Shown here piece by piece: positions 10,577 to 20,754 of a stretch of DNA of 64,000 bases. Origin of the DNA: Zygnema cylindricum (lineage: Eukaryota > Streptophyta > Zygnematophyceae > Zygnematales > Zygnemataceae); the NCBI GenBank assembly GCA_037447655.1, contig JBBHKE010003045.1, positions 62,001 through 126,000 of the forward strand. Reading direction: 5' to 3'. Numbering within the stretch: position 1 is the first letter of the stretch; every line of letters starts with the position of its first letter. Position numbers and translations under genes: made by a program. The notes under the pieces were generated by a model. That model saw only the letters and a list, made by a program, of their open reading frames with translations, searched no databases and was not told where the DNA came from.

Positions 10577-12068
10577 TCATGGTGAGCCTTTAAAGGCGCC
10601 ATATCCCAACCCATGAGGTCATCATCATCCCCACCCAAGGTGGTCTGTTGTTCTAGCTCCGCTAGCATTTGTAGCAGTTCTTGTTTCTATTTTTGCAATT
10701 TTTGAGTGTGCGTGAGAGGTGGGGGTGTGCGGGTCTTCGATCCCAAACAGAGAGCGGCCAATTTTGCGGCCATGGCAACCAATTGAGTGCTTTGTTGCAG
10801 GATGATGTGTTCCGGCATCATGTTATTTGGTTCATCAAGAGATCGACGTTCCCAGGGATACAAAAGTTGCAATGGTATTGGATTAACGGTTGTTTCCCCC
10901 TCGCCTGTGAACAAAGCTTATTGCATCATTTGTTTCGGGACCCTATTTTTCCCGAAAGGCCCATGAACCCACAAGCTTCACATTTCGACCCCTCGGTGGT
11001 GTACTTCCCTCTTAATTCATTAGAGATCTGAGCATCATCAAATTTAGGAAGTCAGATTTGTCTTAGCTGGAATTGAGACATTTTAGCGATTTCGGAGGGG
11101 GGAGTAGGTTAATAAGTTTCTTTTGTGACCGGAGTGCGGTCCCCTCCTCCTCCTCCCATCATGCGTTCCTGCTACTTCTTGATTCTCTCTGTCCGTTCTT
11201 TCTCAAACTCCTTTTGCTTGATAGCGAGTTTCGGGTTGAGCTTTCTGGGGCATCGTTTCCACCCTTGACTGGTTTTGTTGCAGTTCAGACAGTTGTACAG
11301 GTAAACTTTTTCATCCGCACTCATGGTAGGCTCGGGTCTGGCTTCGGCTTCCTGTTTCCCTTAAGCTTCCGCAAAGCTTGAAGTTTTGTTTGTTCCACTT
11401 CGTTAAGAGAGGATTCCCCCGTGAAATCTGAGAAGTTGGCTTGCACTTTGCCAGTAACAGCCTTTTCTTTGGCCTCCATGTTTACAAAATGATCATTTAA
11501 CTTTATCGCAGCCAATGAAATTTCTAACGCCGTGGGATTCCTGTCGTGGATTGCTTGACTGGCGCTCCAATTGTCGAGAGCTGCCTGTCCTGTTGGTCGG
11601 AACGAATTCTGAACAGCGATATAATATTTTGTGGCCATGGCTGGGGTGTCAATTGTAGACAGTTTGGTCTTTTGACAAAGGCTCGAGAGGCGGTTGAACA
11701 GCTTCTAAGGGGTTTCATTCTTCAAACATCGGAATTTTGAGAATTCCTTGATTGCAGTTTCGTTCCTTTTTGTATAAAGGAGTCTCCAAGCGTCCAAAAG
11801 AGCGGTGCAAGGAGTTGGGTTGGCCACCCTCCGCGTGGCTGCCTCACCGGCCTGCACGGCTTGGAGGTGGTTAACATATGCTCTACCTTGAGCCTGCAGT
11901 TTCATGTCCATAGTGAAAGTGGCAGTCACAAAGACAGTTGCTGCGGCAGCGAGGTCGGCGGCTACGTCAACAACTTTGGGGTCAAGTATCGGATCTAAGA
12001 TTTTGATGTTAGGAGCCATCAAAGCGGGTTAACGCTCTTTATAGTCGGCCAAAGCTCCCCCGGCTAGA
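10577..12068 (-). pseudogene. Element D: Gag capsid and zinc knuckle (decayed)
   Basis: Reading leftward from 12,022, a capsid-like frame contains AWRLLYTKRNETAIKEFSKF, similar to retrotransposon Gag domains, and an in-frame TAG near 11,705. An ATG overlapping the stop near 11,323 opens the next frame, which holds a zinc knuckle CLNCNKTSQGWKRC with the CX2CX4HX4C spacing but Gln in place of His. Further frames (for example the one ending near 10,687) form a linker up to element A. Gag would build the particle and bind RNA through the knuckle. Several stops and shifts show the copy is dead. Confidence 0.7.
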
Positions 12069-12070
12069 TA

Positions 12071-12287
12071 CACCGCGCATCGTTATTAGTGTCAAAGTTT
12101 AAATAGCGTAAAAAAAAAATAGTGTTATTGATTCTAATTTAGTGCCAAAAACGTTGCCGATTATGGTCCACGTCCTTAAATAGCGTTGCTAATTTAATTT
12201 CGAAAATCATGTATACTAATTGCATAAAAAAATCAAGATTATACGAACCCAAGTTAGAGTCAATAACACTAATAACGATGCGCGGTG
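12071..12287. mobile_element. Mariner-like MITE, copy 1
   Basis: A 217-bp element is flanked by TA on both sides (12,069-12,070 and 12,288-12,289). Its inverted ends start CACCGCGCATCGTTATTAG and stay complementary for 22 bases. It has no ORF. It lies inside the Gag region of element D. Relatives are at 19,120 and 30,118. Confidence 0.85.
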
Positions 12288-12289
12288 TA

Positions 12290-14459
12290 GTTTACCATCA
12301 TAGGAAAAAGAGTTGTCTCAAAATCCCCGCGGATGGCCCCTCCCCTGTATTTGTTAATTTCAGACTGCGTGAAGGATTTCCTCAGCAGTTCCAAATCACA
12401 AAAAAGGGATCCCATAACTATCTCCTGTAAAGATCCTGATGTCCCCCATTTCTTTTTCCTCCTCAAGAAGGGAGGTGAACTATGGAGAGGCTAGTCTGGT
12501 GGGGCTGACAAACTGAACTGGTGAAGTGGCTACGGGATCTGCCCCTTCTATATCCGAACCTCTTTCTCTTCCGGGTGTAACTGCAGGGATACTCCCCCCC
12601 ACGGAGGATGGTCTGGCTGTCAAAAGAGGTGTAGAACTTCTGGCTCCTCTATATCCAGCAGAGTACTGTTCTTCTCTTAGAATTTCTCCACCGATGGGAT
12701 GTGGAGACGACGTCTGTTAAAATATCTTTGGGGAATTGACGGTGACGGAGAACAGACGATTAGGGCTTTGAAGAAAAGGTATCTTTCTCCTGGGCAGCCT
12801 TCTGGAGGTTTCGGGAGGAGGAGTTCTGGAGCTGGAAAAAGGAGATCGTTCGTGAGGAGGCGAGTAGGCCGACACGTTGTATTTGTAAGGGAAAACTTGT
12901 GGGCCCGGTGACCCACGGACGGCTGCAGCGGGAGAAACGGGTGGCGAAGGAGAGGAGGCATGAGGTGGTGATGGTGGAGGAGTGGACAGTCCTAGAGAAA
13001 TGTGCAATCTCTGGTCGGGTTGTAGTTAAGCCACGACCTCCACAGTGGAAGTCCCCGCCATCGAGACAAAGGTAAGATGCTCAGTAGCCACAATTGCCAA
13101 GTTTCCCAGTAGATCTGCACCCATACCCTTTTTGTTAGGTCTTGTTGTCCCCCTCCCCTTCCCGCTGAAAGGGAGATTCTGGCTTAGGTCCCAGGTGAGT
13201 CCCCGGGGCTTGTGTTGCAAGAGGAGTCTCCTGACCGGAGGAGGTACTCCCGCAAAAGAGCTTGTTCTTGGAGGAGGATTGACCTCTCCACTAAGGATCC
13301 CGCGTGCTCTCCGTCTAGCCTCCCGGATGAGGAGCAATTCCTGTTCCAGTGCCTTCTTCCGTTCCTCTTCAAGAGCCTCCTAGTCTATGGTGACGCGTCT
13401 ATACCCCGGCGTAGCCTTACTCAGAGACCGCAGGATGTCAACTAGCTTCTGGGTGTTGCTCACCACACCCAAGAGATCCGCAATCCCCAAACCAGGCACC
13501 TCGGGGTTTGTAGGTCTCGAACGCCACAACCCTTCGGAAGGTTGAACAATCAGCGCGGATGGAGACAGGGAGCTCGGAGATACTGAGGCGGAAGGGAAAA
13601 ACGGTTCATCTTTAGGTCGAGGAGCAAATCTGCCCTTCTTGTCTCGATGATCGAACCGGTGCACTCTCTTGGGCTCGGGTAGCCCCCGGTTACTAGTTCC
13701 TTTCCCAGCCCGGGCCCGTGAGGTTACCCTGCCCCTAGACGGTCCACTGATTGCCGTGTCGTGAGATTAGGTCTGATACCGGTGCGAAGCTAATGGTTTC
13801 CCCTGTTGTTCTCTGACCGAGGTTGAAGAGCCACTCTTTGATGAACTGCTAAGTATTTCCACTACACCTCCCACTGGGCGTACTATCCTGGCTCGGTCTG
13901 ACCTGGCTACCCGCTGCACCAACTCCTTTCTAACCTTCAACTCATGGAGATTGTGAAGGGCTAAGATTTCTTTGCGTCCTGGCCGGTTAGGATCTGCCAA
14001 AATTTTGGGATCCATGTACATCTCCGCTATCGGAGCCTTAAATCTCGTATGGCGTCCTACTTCAGGAGGGTGGCCGGGGACCGCTTCCTTTTGCGCCAAG
14101 CCCTTCCTACATGATTTAGGGGATAATGTCGGTCTCTCCACCTTCTCCGTGGCCCTAGCTTTGGCAGCTTCGGACAAAGTTGGGAAGTTCTCGAGAGAAA
14201 AGACAGGTTATGGTGGAGGAGAGGGTTGCCTCAGTGGCTGCTTTGGAGGAGTCTCAGGTGCAACAACCGTAGGCATCATCCCCTTAAGAAACTGCTCTAT
14301 GTGCAAAGGTGAGGCAAAGGGGGCTGACTCCTCGGGCACCTGTGACTCTTCCTCCTGTGCCACTGCTTCTTGCCTTTCCTGCTCTTCCGATCTGACACTT
14401 GAAAGATCCTTCTCCTGAATCTCTCCTCCTCCCATAACTGACTGGAACATAGGTACCAA
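12290..14459 (-). pseudogene. Element D: long proline-rich N-terminal part of Gag
   Basis: From an ATG at 14,459 leftward, a chain of open stretches in the same general frame is cut by single stops and a few shifts (near 14,210, 13,770, 13,380, 13,026 and 12,717). It is rich in Pro, Ser, Arg and Glu. Near the MITE it reads IFTGDSYGIPF and KYRGGAIRGDF, the start of a Gag-like domain that continues on the far side of the MITE (YLAGGALADYKER). It appears to be the N-terminal half of the Gag of element D. No enzymatic domain is recognised, and the function is inferred from position only. Confidence 0.55.
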
Positions 14460-14970
14460 ATCCCTTTATAAAAGTACTCCGCCCTAAGCACCTAACCTCT
14501 TTAACCTAAAAAGACAGGTGGGTGGCTTTTTCAGTACTGTGGTGATCCGCCGGAAGCCCACTAAATGCTACACTCTTGAATACTATCCAAAGGATGGAAA
14601 AGGAATGCTAGTCTTCCAATCTGGCCCGCAAAACTCCGGACAGAAACCAAAGAAGACCACAACAGTGTGCAAATAACTCCCACGCAGGAATAAAGAAACA
14701 ATAAATATCGGCTCTTTCAGATTAAACAATATCACCTTGCCCCAGAAAATAGAAATAAAGATAGGAATCAATGAAAATGGTGAAGCAAGCTCACATACCC
14801 CGCAGTTCAACGAAGTCAAAACTTAGAAGAAGAAACCTCTCCAAATTGCCCTAAAGATTGATATGATTCTCCCTCAACCCTCGGTTACGTCGTACGGATC
14901 CGGACAGACTCTTCTAAGTTTCAAATAGCGAAAGTCGAAATCGCCCAGAGAGAGGATAGTGCCAACCACC
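14460..14970. other. Upstream stretch of element D; no gene seen
   Basis: This should hold the leader or 5' LTR of element D. No LTR ends, primer site or duplicated partner could be found in the window. A CTTTATAAAAG motif occurs near 14,465, but reads the wrong way for a promoter of D. Confidence 0.3.
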
Positions 14971-15072
14971 TGTTGGATTGGCACGTGAAGCCGGTCCAAT
15001 ACGGGGTAGAATATAATATCCATACTCGAGCCGCCCGTAATAAATGGGTACGGACCCGCCAGTCTCTACATC

Positions 15073-15143
15073 GAGCTGGTGGCACAGTGGTAGTGCGTTC
15101 GCAGCTGCAGTAAAAGGTCCCAGGTTTGAACCCTGGCCGGCTC
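15073..15143 (+). other. tRNA-like module in the first TRIM LTR
   Basis: The 71 bases fold as a tRNA: a 7-bp acceptor (GAGCTGG with CCGGCTC), a D-arm GCAC-AGTGGTA-GTGC, and a T-arm CCAGG-TTTGAAC-CCTGG. A and B boxes are in place. The middle part resembles tRNA-Cys (CTGCAG, AAGGTC) but the anticodon stem is weak and position 33 is not T. Confidence 0.7.
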
Positions 15144-15357
15144 AATTTTTCCAAGTATGGGACATGCCGAATCCCAGATTTCTAGGAAATCTAACATGGT
15201 ATCAGAGCCAGCAGGAAAACGGATGGTTTGACCGGCTTTCCCGTGAGGGGGGGTGTTGGATTGGCACGTGAAGCCGGTCCAATACGGGGTAGAATATAGA
15301 ATATCCATACTCGAGCCGCCTGTAATAAATGGGTACGGACCCGCCAGTCTCTACATC

Positions 15358-15428
15358 GAGCTGGTGGCACAGTGGTAGTGCGTTCGCAGCTGAAGTGAAA
15401 GGTCCCACGTTCGAACCCTAGCCGGCTC
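15358..15428 (+). other. tRNA-like module in the second TRIM LTR
   Basis: Same fold as 15,073-15,143. Here the anticodon stem pairs TTCGC with GTGAA. The T-arm has mismatches (CCACG/CCTAG). The B box GTTCGAACC is intact. Confidence 0.68.
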
Positions 15429-15484
15429 AATTTTCCCAAGTATGGGACATGCCGAATCCCGGATTTCTAGGAAATCTAACATGG

Positions 15485-16955
15485 CAGTCTCACATAAACA
15501 TTAAATAAAGAAAAGTATACCAATAAACACATTTACCCAAATGCATGACCTAATCGGCAACCCTAGAAGTTTACATCTTCGGTCCCTACTTTTCATGCTA
15601 AGCATTGATAGTTTGGGTCCCTTCTGCGGTCTATTTTAGACCAAAGAACAACACCACCCACCCGAGCTACGATTTCCACAAAAGACAATCCAAAACAAAG
15701 ATGGCAATAGAGTCCACGACACAATGCAACACTTCTCCATTAAAAAGATTGATTGAATTCTCTGTGGGTTTTCTCAGGAGACATTCCTAAAAAAGCAACC
15801 TGTCTCCTTCGGCCCCAAATGCCTTATACAAGCAAAGTTTGTCCTACTGCAAGTGCCAAAGTCAAAGCAACACCATAAGCCAATCTGCGGCCAGAAATTG
15901 TTATCGTATGGACATAAGACAAACCAGACGGTACTCCACTCAAGGCTAAAAATTAGGCGACTAGCTCTGGCTGGATTTGAATCTAGATGTCCTTCTATGA
16001 TACACACCTGAGCAACAAAGTCCTGAATGGACGTGAAACGTCTAACTTTGACTCAAAGTAATAAATGCTCTGCGAGTCTAGGGGACCTGTACTAATATGC
16101 GAGTCTAGGGGACCTGTACTAATATCCTACTGACAGCCAACAGCAAAATCTACAAGACTATCCCAAAAGTTACGAGGCGTTCCACAATGTACCCCCCCCA
16201 CAGGGGCAGGTGGCTGCTGGTCACATGGAACATAATGGTCATCTTTGAAGCGGAATAACTCTGTCGTCCGGCCTCCGTTAGGCACGAAATAAAGTGTGTT
16301 CCGTACAGTTTGGTAGATAGAAGGATTTTGTCTAGTTGGGCGCACGCCTTTCTCCGTACTCCGATGACCGTACAAAGGGAAAAGAGACTGGAAATCATTG
16401 GTGAAATAAAAGGGTGTCTGTGAAGCACACGAGCTTGACAGACGTCATACGACACTTGACTGTTTAGACCTTCGCTGTCGCAACTATGATCTAAACTTTT
16501 AACAAATTTAGGGCTCATTCAAAATGGAGGAATTCCGTCAAATATATAAATCTAGCGGAACAACAAATGGGTAGTGGTTGATATGCTCAGTTTTGTTTCA
16601 CTGTGGTAATAATCGTACAAGGCCGTATTGTGAGATAATAGTTTGAACTAACCCAAACAATTCAAACTGTTAAGTATTCGTGTCTATGATTTTTTGAAGT
16701 ATGGCTTGATTGGTCAGATTCACTCCAAACCAAGAACGTCCAATTATCTCTAATTTCGGTTTGAAATTGCAATGTCATTTGAAAAATTGGCCAAAAGGGC
16801 GACCAAAAACGTCCTATAAAATAAAATGCGATGGTACGATACAAGTCTTTGATCAAACGATTGTTTAGCTAGCACAAAGAGAATTACGTGCGCTTTTCTG
16901 TGTGAAGTCAAGGTTGACGCATATTTCGCATTAATAAAAACGCCTTTACAAGGCC
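15485..16955. other. 1.5-kb stretch without recognised genes
   Basis: No known protein motif was found on either strand. A 27-base unit is repeated twice in tandem at 16,071-16,124 (TGCGAGTCTAGGGGACCTGT...). Minus-strand frames near 16,518-15,774 include hydrophobic stretches (for example YGVALTLALAV) but are broken by stops and match nothing I recognise. Confidence 0.4.
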
Positions 16956-16958
16956 TAA

Positions 16959-17734
16959 CGGTATGTCTCCATGTACTTGTAAATTAACAAACTTACTTTG
17001 TATTCTAGAGTAGGTCTTCCGTACAAGGTTTTCTAGTGTCCCAATGTGTAACAACAAAATTGTGACTTAAGGGTGTGACGAGTGTATACGTCGACAATGC
17101 CCATTACGACTGTCAACGTCTACAATCTGTGATGATGCACACTATTTTTGTAACTGCTTGTGACATCGCATGTCTTTTTGTGACATTGTAGACATATGGC
17201 CTTCCAGCCTGTGTTGTTTCATGGTTAAAAAAGATGCGTTTTGGCTTTGCGTCTCCTGTCCGGTCAACTTAAATTAGCATCAGGATCTTCAAACCCTTGA
17301 AAAAATAGATCTGTACCGGACACAAACGGATAAAACAAAACAAAGTGTGTTCTTTTCCTCGTTGTACTGAATTGAAACGACCAAAATATAGTGAATCGTG
17401 CATATTTCCTCGTGGTTTGAAATCGTTTGAAATTTTTGAAATATTTCGACACGGGCGAATATGTGTTCAGATTTGTTTTGCGCTAATACTTTAATTTAAA
17501 ACACATTGCCGATGTGTTTTAAAATAAACTTTGAAGGTGACATTCCTTGACGTGGCCGTGGGTCGAAAAACACAAGACGACAACATGTAGTAAATTTTAA
17601 GTTCGACGATGAAGCAAAATGTACCTCTATTTTTTAAGATATTTTTAATTGGTTGTAACTTAAGCGGTAAAACACTAATATTTAAAGGAAAACGATAGAA
17701 AAAAACCCTTACTTTGGCACGTGGAGACATACCC
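16959..17734. mobile_element. Harbinger-like non-autonomous element H1
   Basis: A 776-bp element has a 3-bp duplication TAA (16,956-16,958 and 17,735-17,737) and inverted ends (C)GGTATGTCTCCATGTAC / ...ACGTGGAGACATACCC. It encodes no transposase. The inner part is full of TCTACAA/TGTAGACGT words shared with H2-H9. TAA duplications and G-rich ends are typical of PIF/Harbinger. Confidence 0.78.
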
Positions 17735-17830
17735 TAAGACGTGGACTAATTTTTTCCAAAAATAAAATGTTTTTAAAAGTTAAGCGACATAGTCCATACT
17801 TACCTAGAAGCGTCATCGATCACTTTGATC

Positions 17831-18285
17831 CATAGTTGAAAAGTAGGTGAAAATACGCCCGTACAATATGCGTATTGTACGCAAAACATACAATATGACC
17901 TTAAGACTAATATTGTATTGGTCGCAAAATGAAAAAAATAGGAACAGGGTTGAGTTGCACATCGATTGATGGAGAATTAAACGTTATGTCTAATTTTTGA
18001 AAAACATTCGGACAAAAAAAAAATTATGTGAGTTTTGAGGTATTTTTTTATTTAAACTGTCAGATTCGAACGATCGAATGGTCGTTGCTAAAAGTATCGA
18101 TCTAAGAAGATCACATGAAAAGCCTATAACACAACTTACGATAGGACTATCGTCAGATTTGGACGATCAGACCATCGCTGATCAAAGTAGCGATTTAAGA
18201 ATATCACATGAAAAGCCCATAACGCAACGTACGATAAAGACGCCTACTGAAGGCCTACAATAGAAACGCCTACTTTTGAACTATG
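17831..18285. mobile_element. hAT-like MITE, copy 1
   Basis: Inverted ends are CATAGTTGAAAAGTAGGTG and CCTACTTTTGAACTATG. The 8-bp target duplication CTTTGATC lies at 17,823-17,830 and 18,286-18,293. The length is 455 bp with no ORF. Eight-base duplications point to the hAT superfamily. It contains an internal tandem (AGATCACATGAAAAGCC...) and ACAATATG words shared with copy 2 at 20,083. Confidence 0.85.
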
Positions 18286-18539
18286 CTTTGATCCACGGTT
18301 CAAGGGGATCTAAAATTTAAACATGTTTTTTGAAATTATAAGTTAATTGTAACCCAACAAACATTTGGAGTCAACAATCAGCGGCAAGTTATAATTTACC
18401 GGGACAAGGAACCATAGATGTCTTGTGCGAATATTAAGCACAATATACACTAACGTAAACTACCTACGGTAGACATCAAACAATGTTGAAAAGTTAATAA
18501 AATGCGCACCTAACTTTTTACCCGTACAATTTTCAAACA

Positions 18540-19080
18540 CTTACAAACAGTGTCCCTATATATTCGTACATTTCATGGTTATTTTAGGATATTTTCAGGT
18601 TTTAAGGGTACATTTGCGTACATTCCGTATAGTTCACTATAACTGCCTCACAATTTTCATAAATCTACGTACATTTTCCGTATTTTTCGTACTTTTACGG
18701 TTGTTAATTAAGGGTTTGTAGTGTACACTCTCGTACATTCCTGTATATTTTCGTTTATTTGCACTACATTTTTTGTACATTTTCGTACACTTCCCGTACT
18801 TTCCGTATTTTAGGGTTTTTAGAGTACATTATTGCACATTCATGTATATTTCTGTACATCTACGTTACATTTTGTACATTTCCGTACAGTATTCGTGGGT
18901 TATGAAAAACGGGATTTTACTAGTGTTGGGTTTCGAGGACCATTTGTCGATTTTCGATATATCTCGAATTTCAGGTACCCGATAATCAATATATCGCTTC
19001 GATATATCGATAAGCTAAGTATCGCGATATATCATCAATATATCGTCGATATATCGTATCGTCAATATATCGAGGCTTTT
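18540..19080. repeat. Degenerate GTACATTTTCGTAC repeats and a TATCGATA cluster
   Basis: From about 18,555 to 18,890, words like TTCGTACATTTTCGTAC recur every 15-30 bases. From 18,953 to 19,075 there is a run of ATATATCGATATATCG-type palindromes, many with CG or CGCG at the centre. No gene is seen. A similar pair of blocks lies at 29,160-29,500. Confidence 0.6.
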
Positions 19081-19119
19081 TAAAACAAAAAACTATAACT
19101 ATTTTTGCTACTGCTGCTA

Positions 19120-19328
19120 CACCGCAAATCGCTATTAGCGTTAATCACGCTAATGTGGCGCCCCAAAATTTTAACCCTAATTCTTTAATATAATGATGAA
19201 AAAAACCCTAAAAACCAAATTAGAGTGTCTAATTTTCCTTGAAAATCCCCAAATTCCCAATGAGCTTTAATCACACTAATTGTTCTTTAACACTAAATAT
19301 TTGTTAACGCTAATAACGATTCGCGGTG
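19120..19328. mobile_element. Mariner-like MITE, copy 2
   Basis: TA at 19,118-19,119 and 19,329-19,330. Ends are CACCGCAAATCGCTATTAGC / CGCTAATAACGATTCGCGGTG. The element is 209 bp and shares its ends with copies 1 and 3. Confidence 0.82.
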
Positions 19329-19586
19329 TAGTACTAATCCTGCTACAGCTGGTGGTAAATATCTGGAAGCATTTCAGTGTCATTATCCTCTTCACCTCCC
19401 ATGCTGGCAGGTATTCTTGCCTAAAAGCATGAAAAGAACAATTTGCATTTTTTTTTTCAGATTATACTTTGACTTAATTAGTGTGACCTTTTCGTATGTG
19501 AAATATTTACATACTAAATAATTAATAATATGAATTACGGAATTAGTATTTTTTTGTCAGTTACATTTTGTGGCGTCTACCTTTAA

Positions 19587-20685
19587 GGGTGCGTCTCTAT
19601 GTGCCAAAGTTAGGGTTTTTTTCTCTCGTTTTCTTGTAAAACTTAGAGCCGAACCGCGTAAGGTTCAACTGTACAAAAAAATAGAAAAAAAGGAAAAGTA
19701 CATTTTGCGTCATCATCAAATTTAAAATGTGTTACATGTTGTCGTTTTGTGTTTCTTTGACCCAAGGCCACGCCAAAAAACGTCATCTTCAAACTTTTCT
19801 TTAAAACACAGGGCCGATGTGTTTTAAAACAAAGTAATTTCGAAAAAACAAATAGGAACACGTATTCGCACGTGTAAAAAGTTTTCCAAAAATTTCAAAA
19901 GAATTCAAGCGATGACGAAAAGTGCACGATCCGCTACGTTTTGTCCGTTTGCGTTCAGGTACGACGAGTTAAAGTACACAATTTTTTTTATCTTGTCGGT
20001 TTGCACTTGGTACGGATTTTATTTCCCGAGGGGTCTGAAGATTCCAATGCTATTTCACGTCAAGCGGACGGGAGACGCAAAGCATAGTTCAAAAGTAGGT
20101 GTTTTTAATGTAGGCCTTTGGTTGGCGCCTTTAACGTAAGTTGTGTTATGGGCTTTTCATGTGATCTTCTTAGATCGCTACTTTGACCAGCGACCGTCCG
20201 ATCGTCCGAATTTGGCAGTGTAAATAAAAAACCTTGGTCCGAATGTTTTAATTGGTCCAATTTTTGGTCCAAATGTTGTAATTGGTCCGAATAGGTCTGA
20301 ATACAATATGGGTCTTAAGGTCATATTGTATGTTTTGCATACAATAGGCATATTGTATGGGCCTACTTTCACCTACTTTTGAACTATGACGCAAAGGCAA
20401 AGTACAGCTTCTTCAACCGTGAAACGGCACAGGCTAGAAAGCGGTACGTCTACAATGTCACAAAAACTCATGCTACGTCACAAGCAACTACAAAAAATAG
20501 GGTGCGTCATCACAGATTGTACACTCTCGACTGCCGTCACGGGCATTGTTGACGTATACAATCGTCACGCCCTTAAGTGACAGCTTCGTTTGGTACACAT
20601 AGGGATACCCAAAATCCGAGTCCGCTGGATTTACTCTAAAAAACAAAGGAATTTCTCTAAGTTTCAAGTACATAGAGACGCACCA
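19587..20685. mobile_element. Harbinger-like element H2, split by a hAT-like MITE
   Basis: TAA at 19,584-19,586 and 20,686-20,688. Ends are GGGTGCGTCTCTATGTGCC / GTACATAGAGACGCACCA. Without the inserted MITE it is about 785 bp, like H1. The right-hand TAA is shared with the next element (H3), which begins at once. Confidence 0.78.
20083..20388. mobile_element. hAT-like MITE, copy 2
   Basis: Ends are CATAGTTCAAAAGTAGGTG and CACCTACTTTTGAACTATG. The 8-bp duplication ACGCAAAG lies at 20,075-20,082 and 20,389-20,396. The element is 306 bp and inserted into H2. Confidence 0.88.
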
Positions 20686-20754
20686 TAAGGGCGTGTTCCC
20701 ATGTGTTCAAGTAAGGGTTTTTTTTCGTCGTTTTCACAGAAAATGGGACTTCCA

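Larger units (their letters stand above)
14971..15481 (+). mobile_element. TRIM-like miniature LTR element with tRNA-like LTRs
   Basis: Two direct repeats of 226 and 228 bp (14,971-15,196 and 15,254-15,481) start TGTTGGATTGG and end GGAAATCTAACA. Only 57 bases lie between them. These begin with TGGTATCAGAGCC (15,197-15,209), the classical plant initiator tRNA-Met primer site, and end with a polypurine tract GTGAGGGGGGG (15,243-15,253). There is no coding capacity. No target duplication is seen (CCACC left, TGGCA right), so the element may be rearranged or part of a longer tandem. A solo LTR of the same family with a perfect duplication is at 36,946. Confidence 0.88.

Noticed and set aside
14966-15486. 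Target duplication around the TRIM pair
   Set aside because: CCACC on the left and TGGCA on the right do not match; the mobile nature is supported instead by the solo copy at 36,946.
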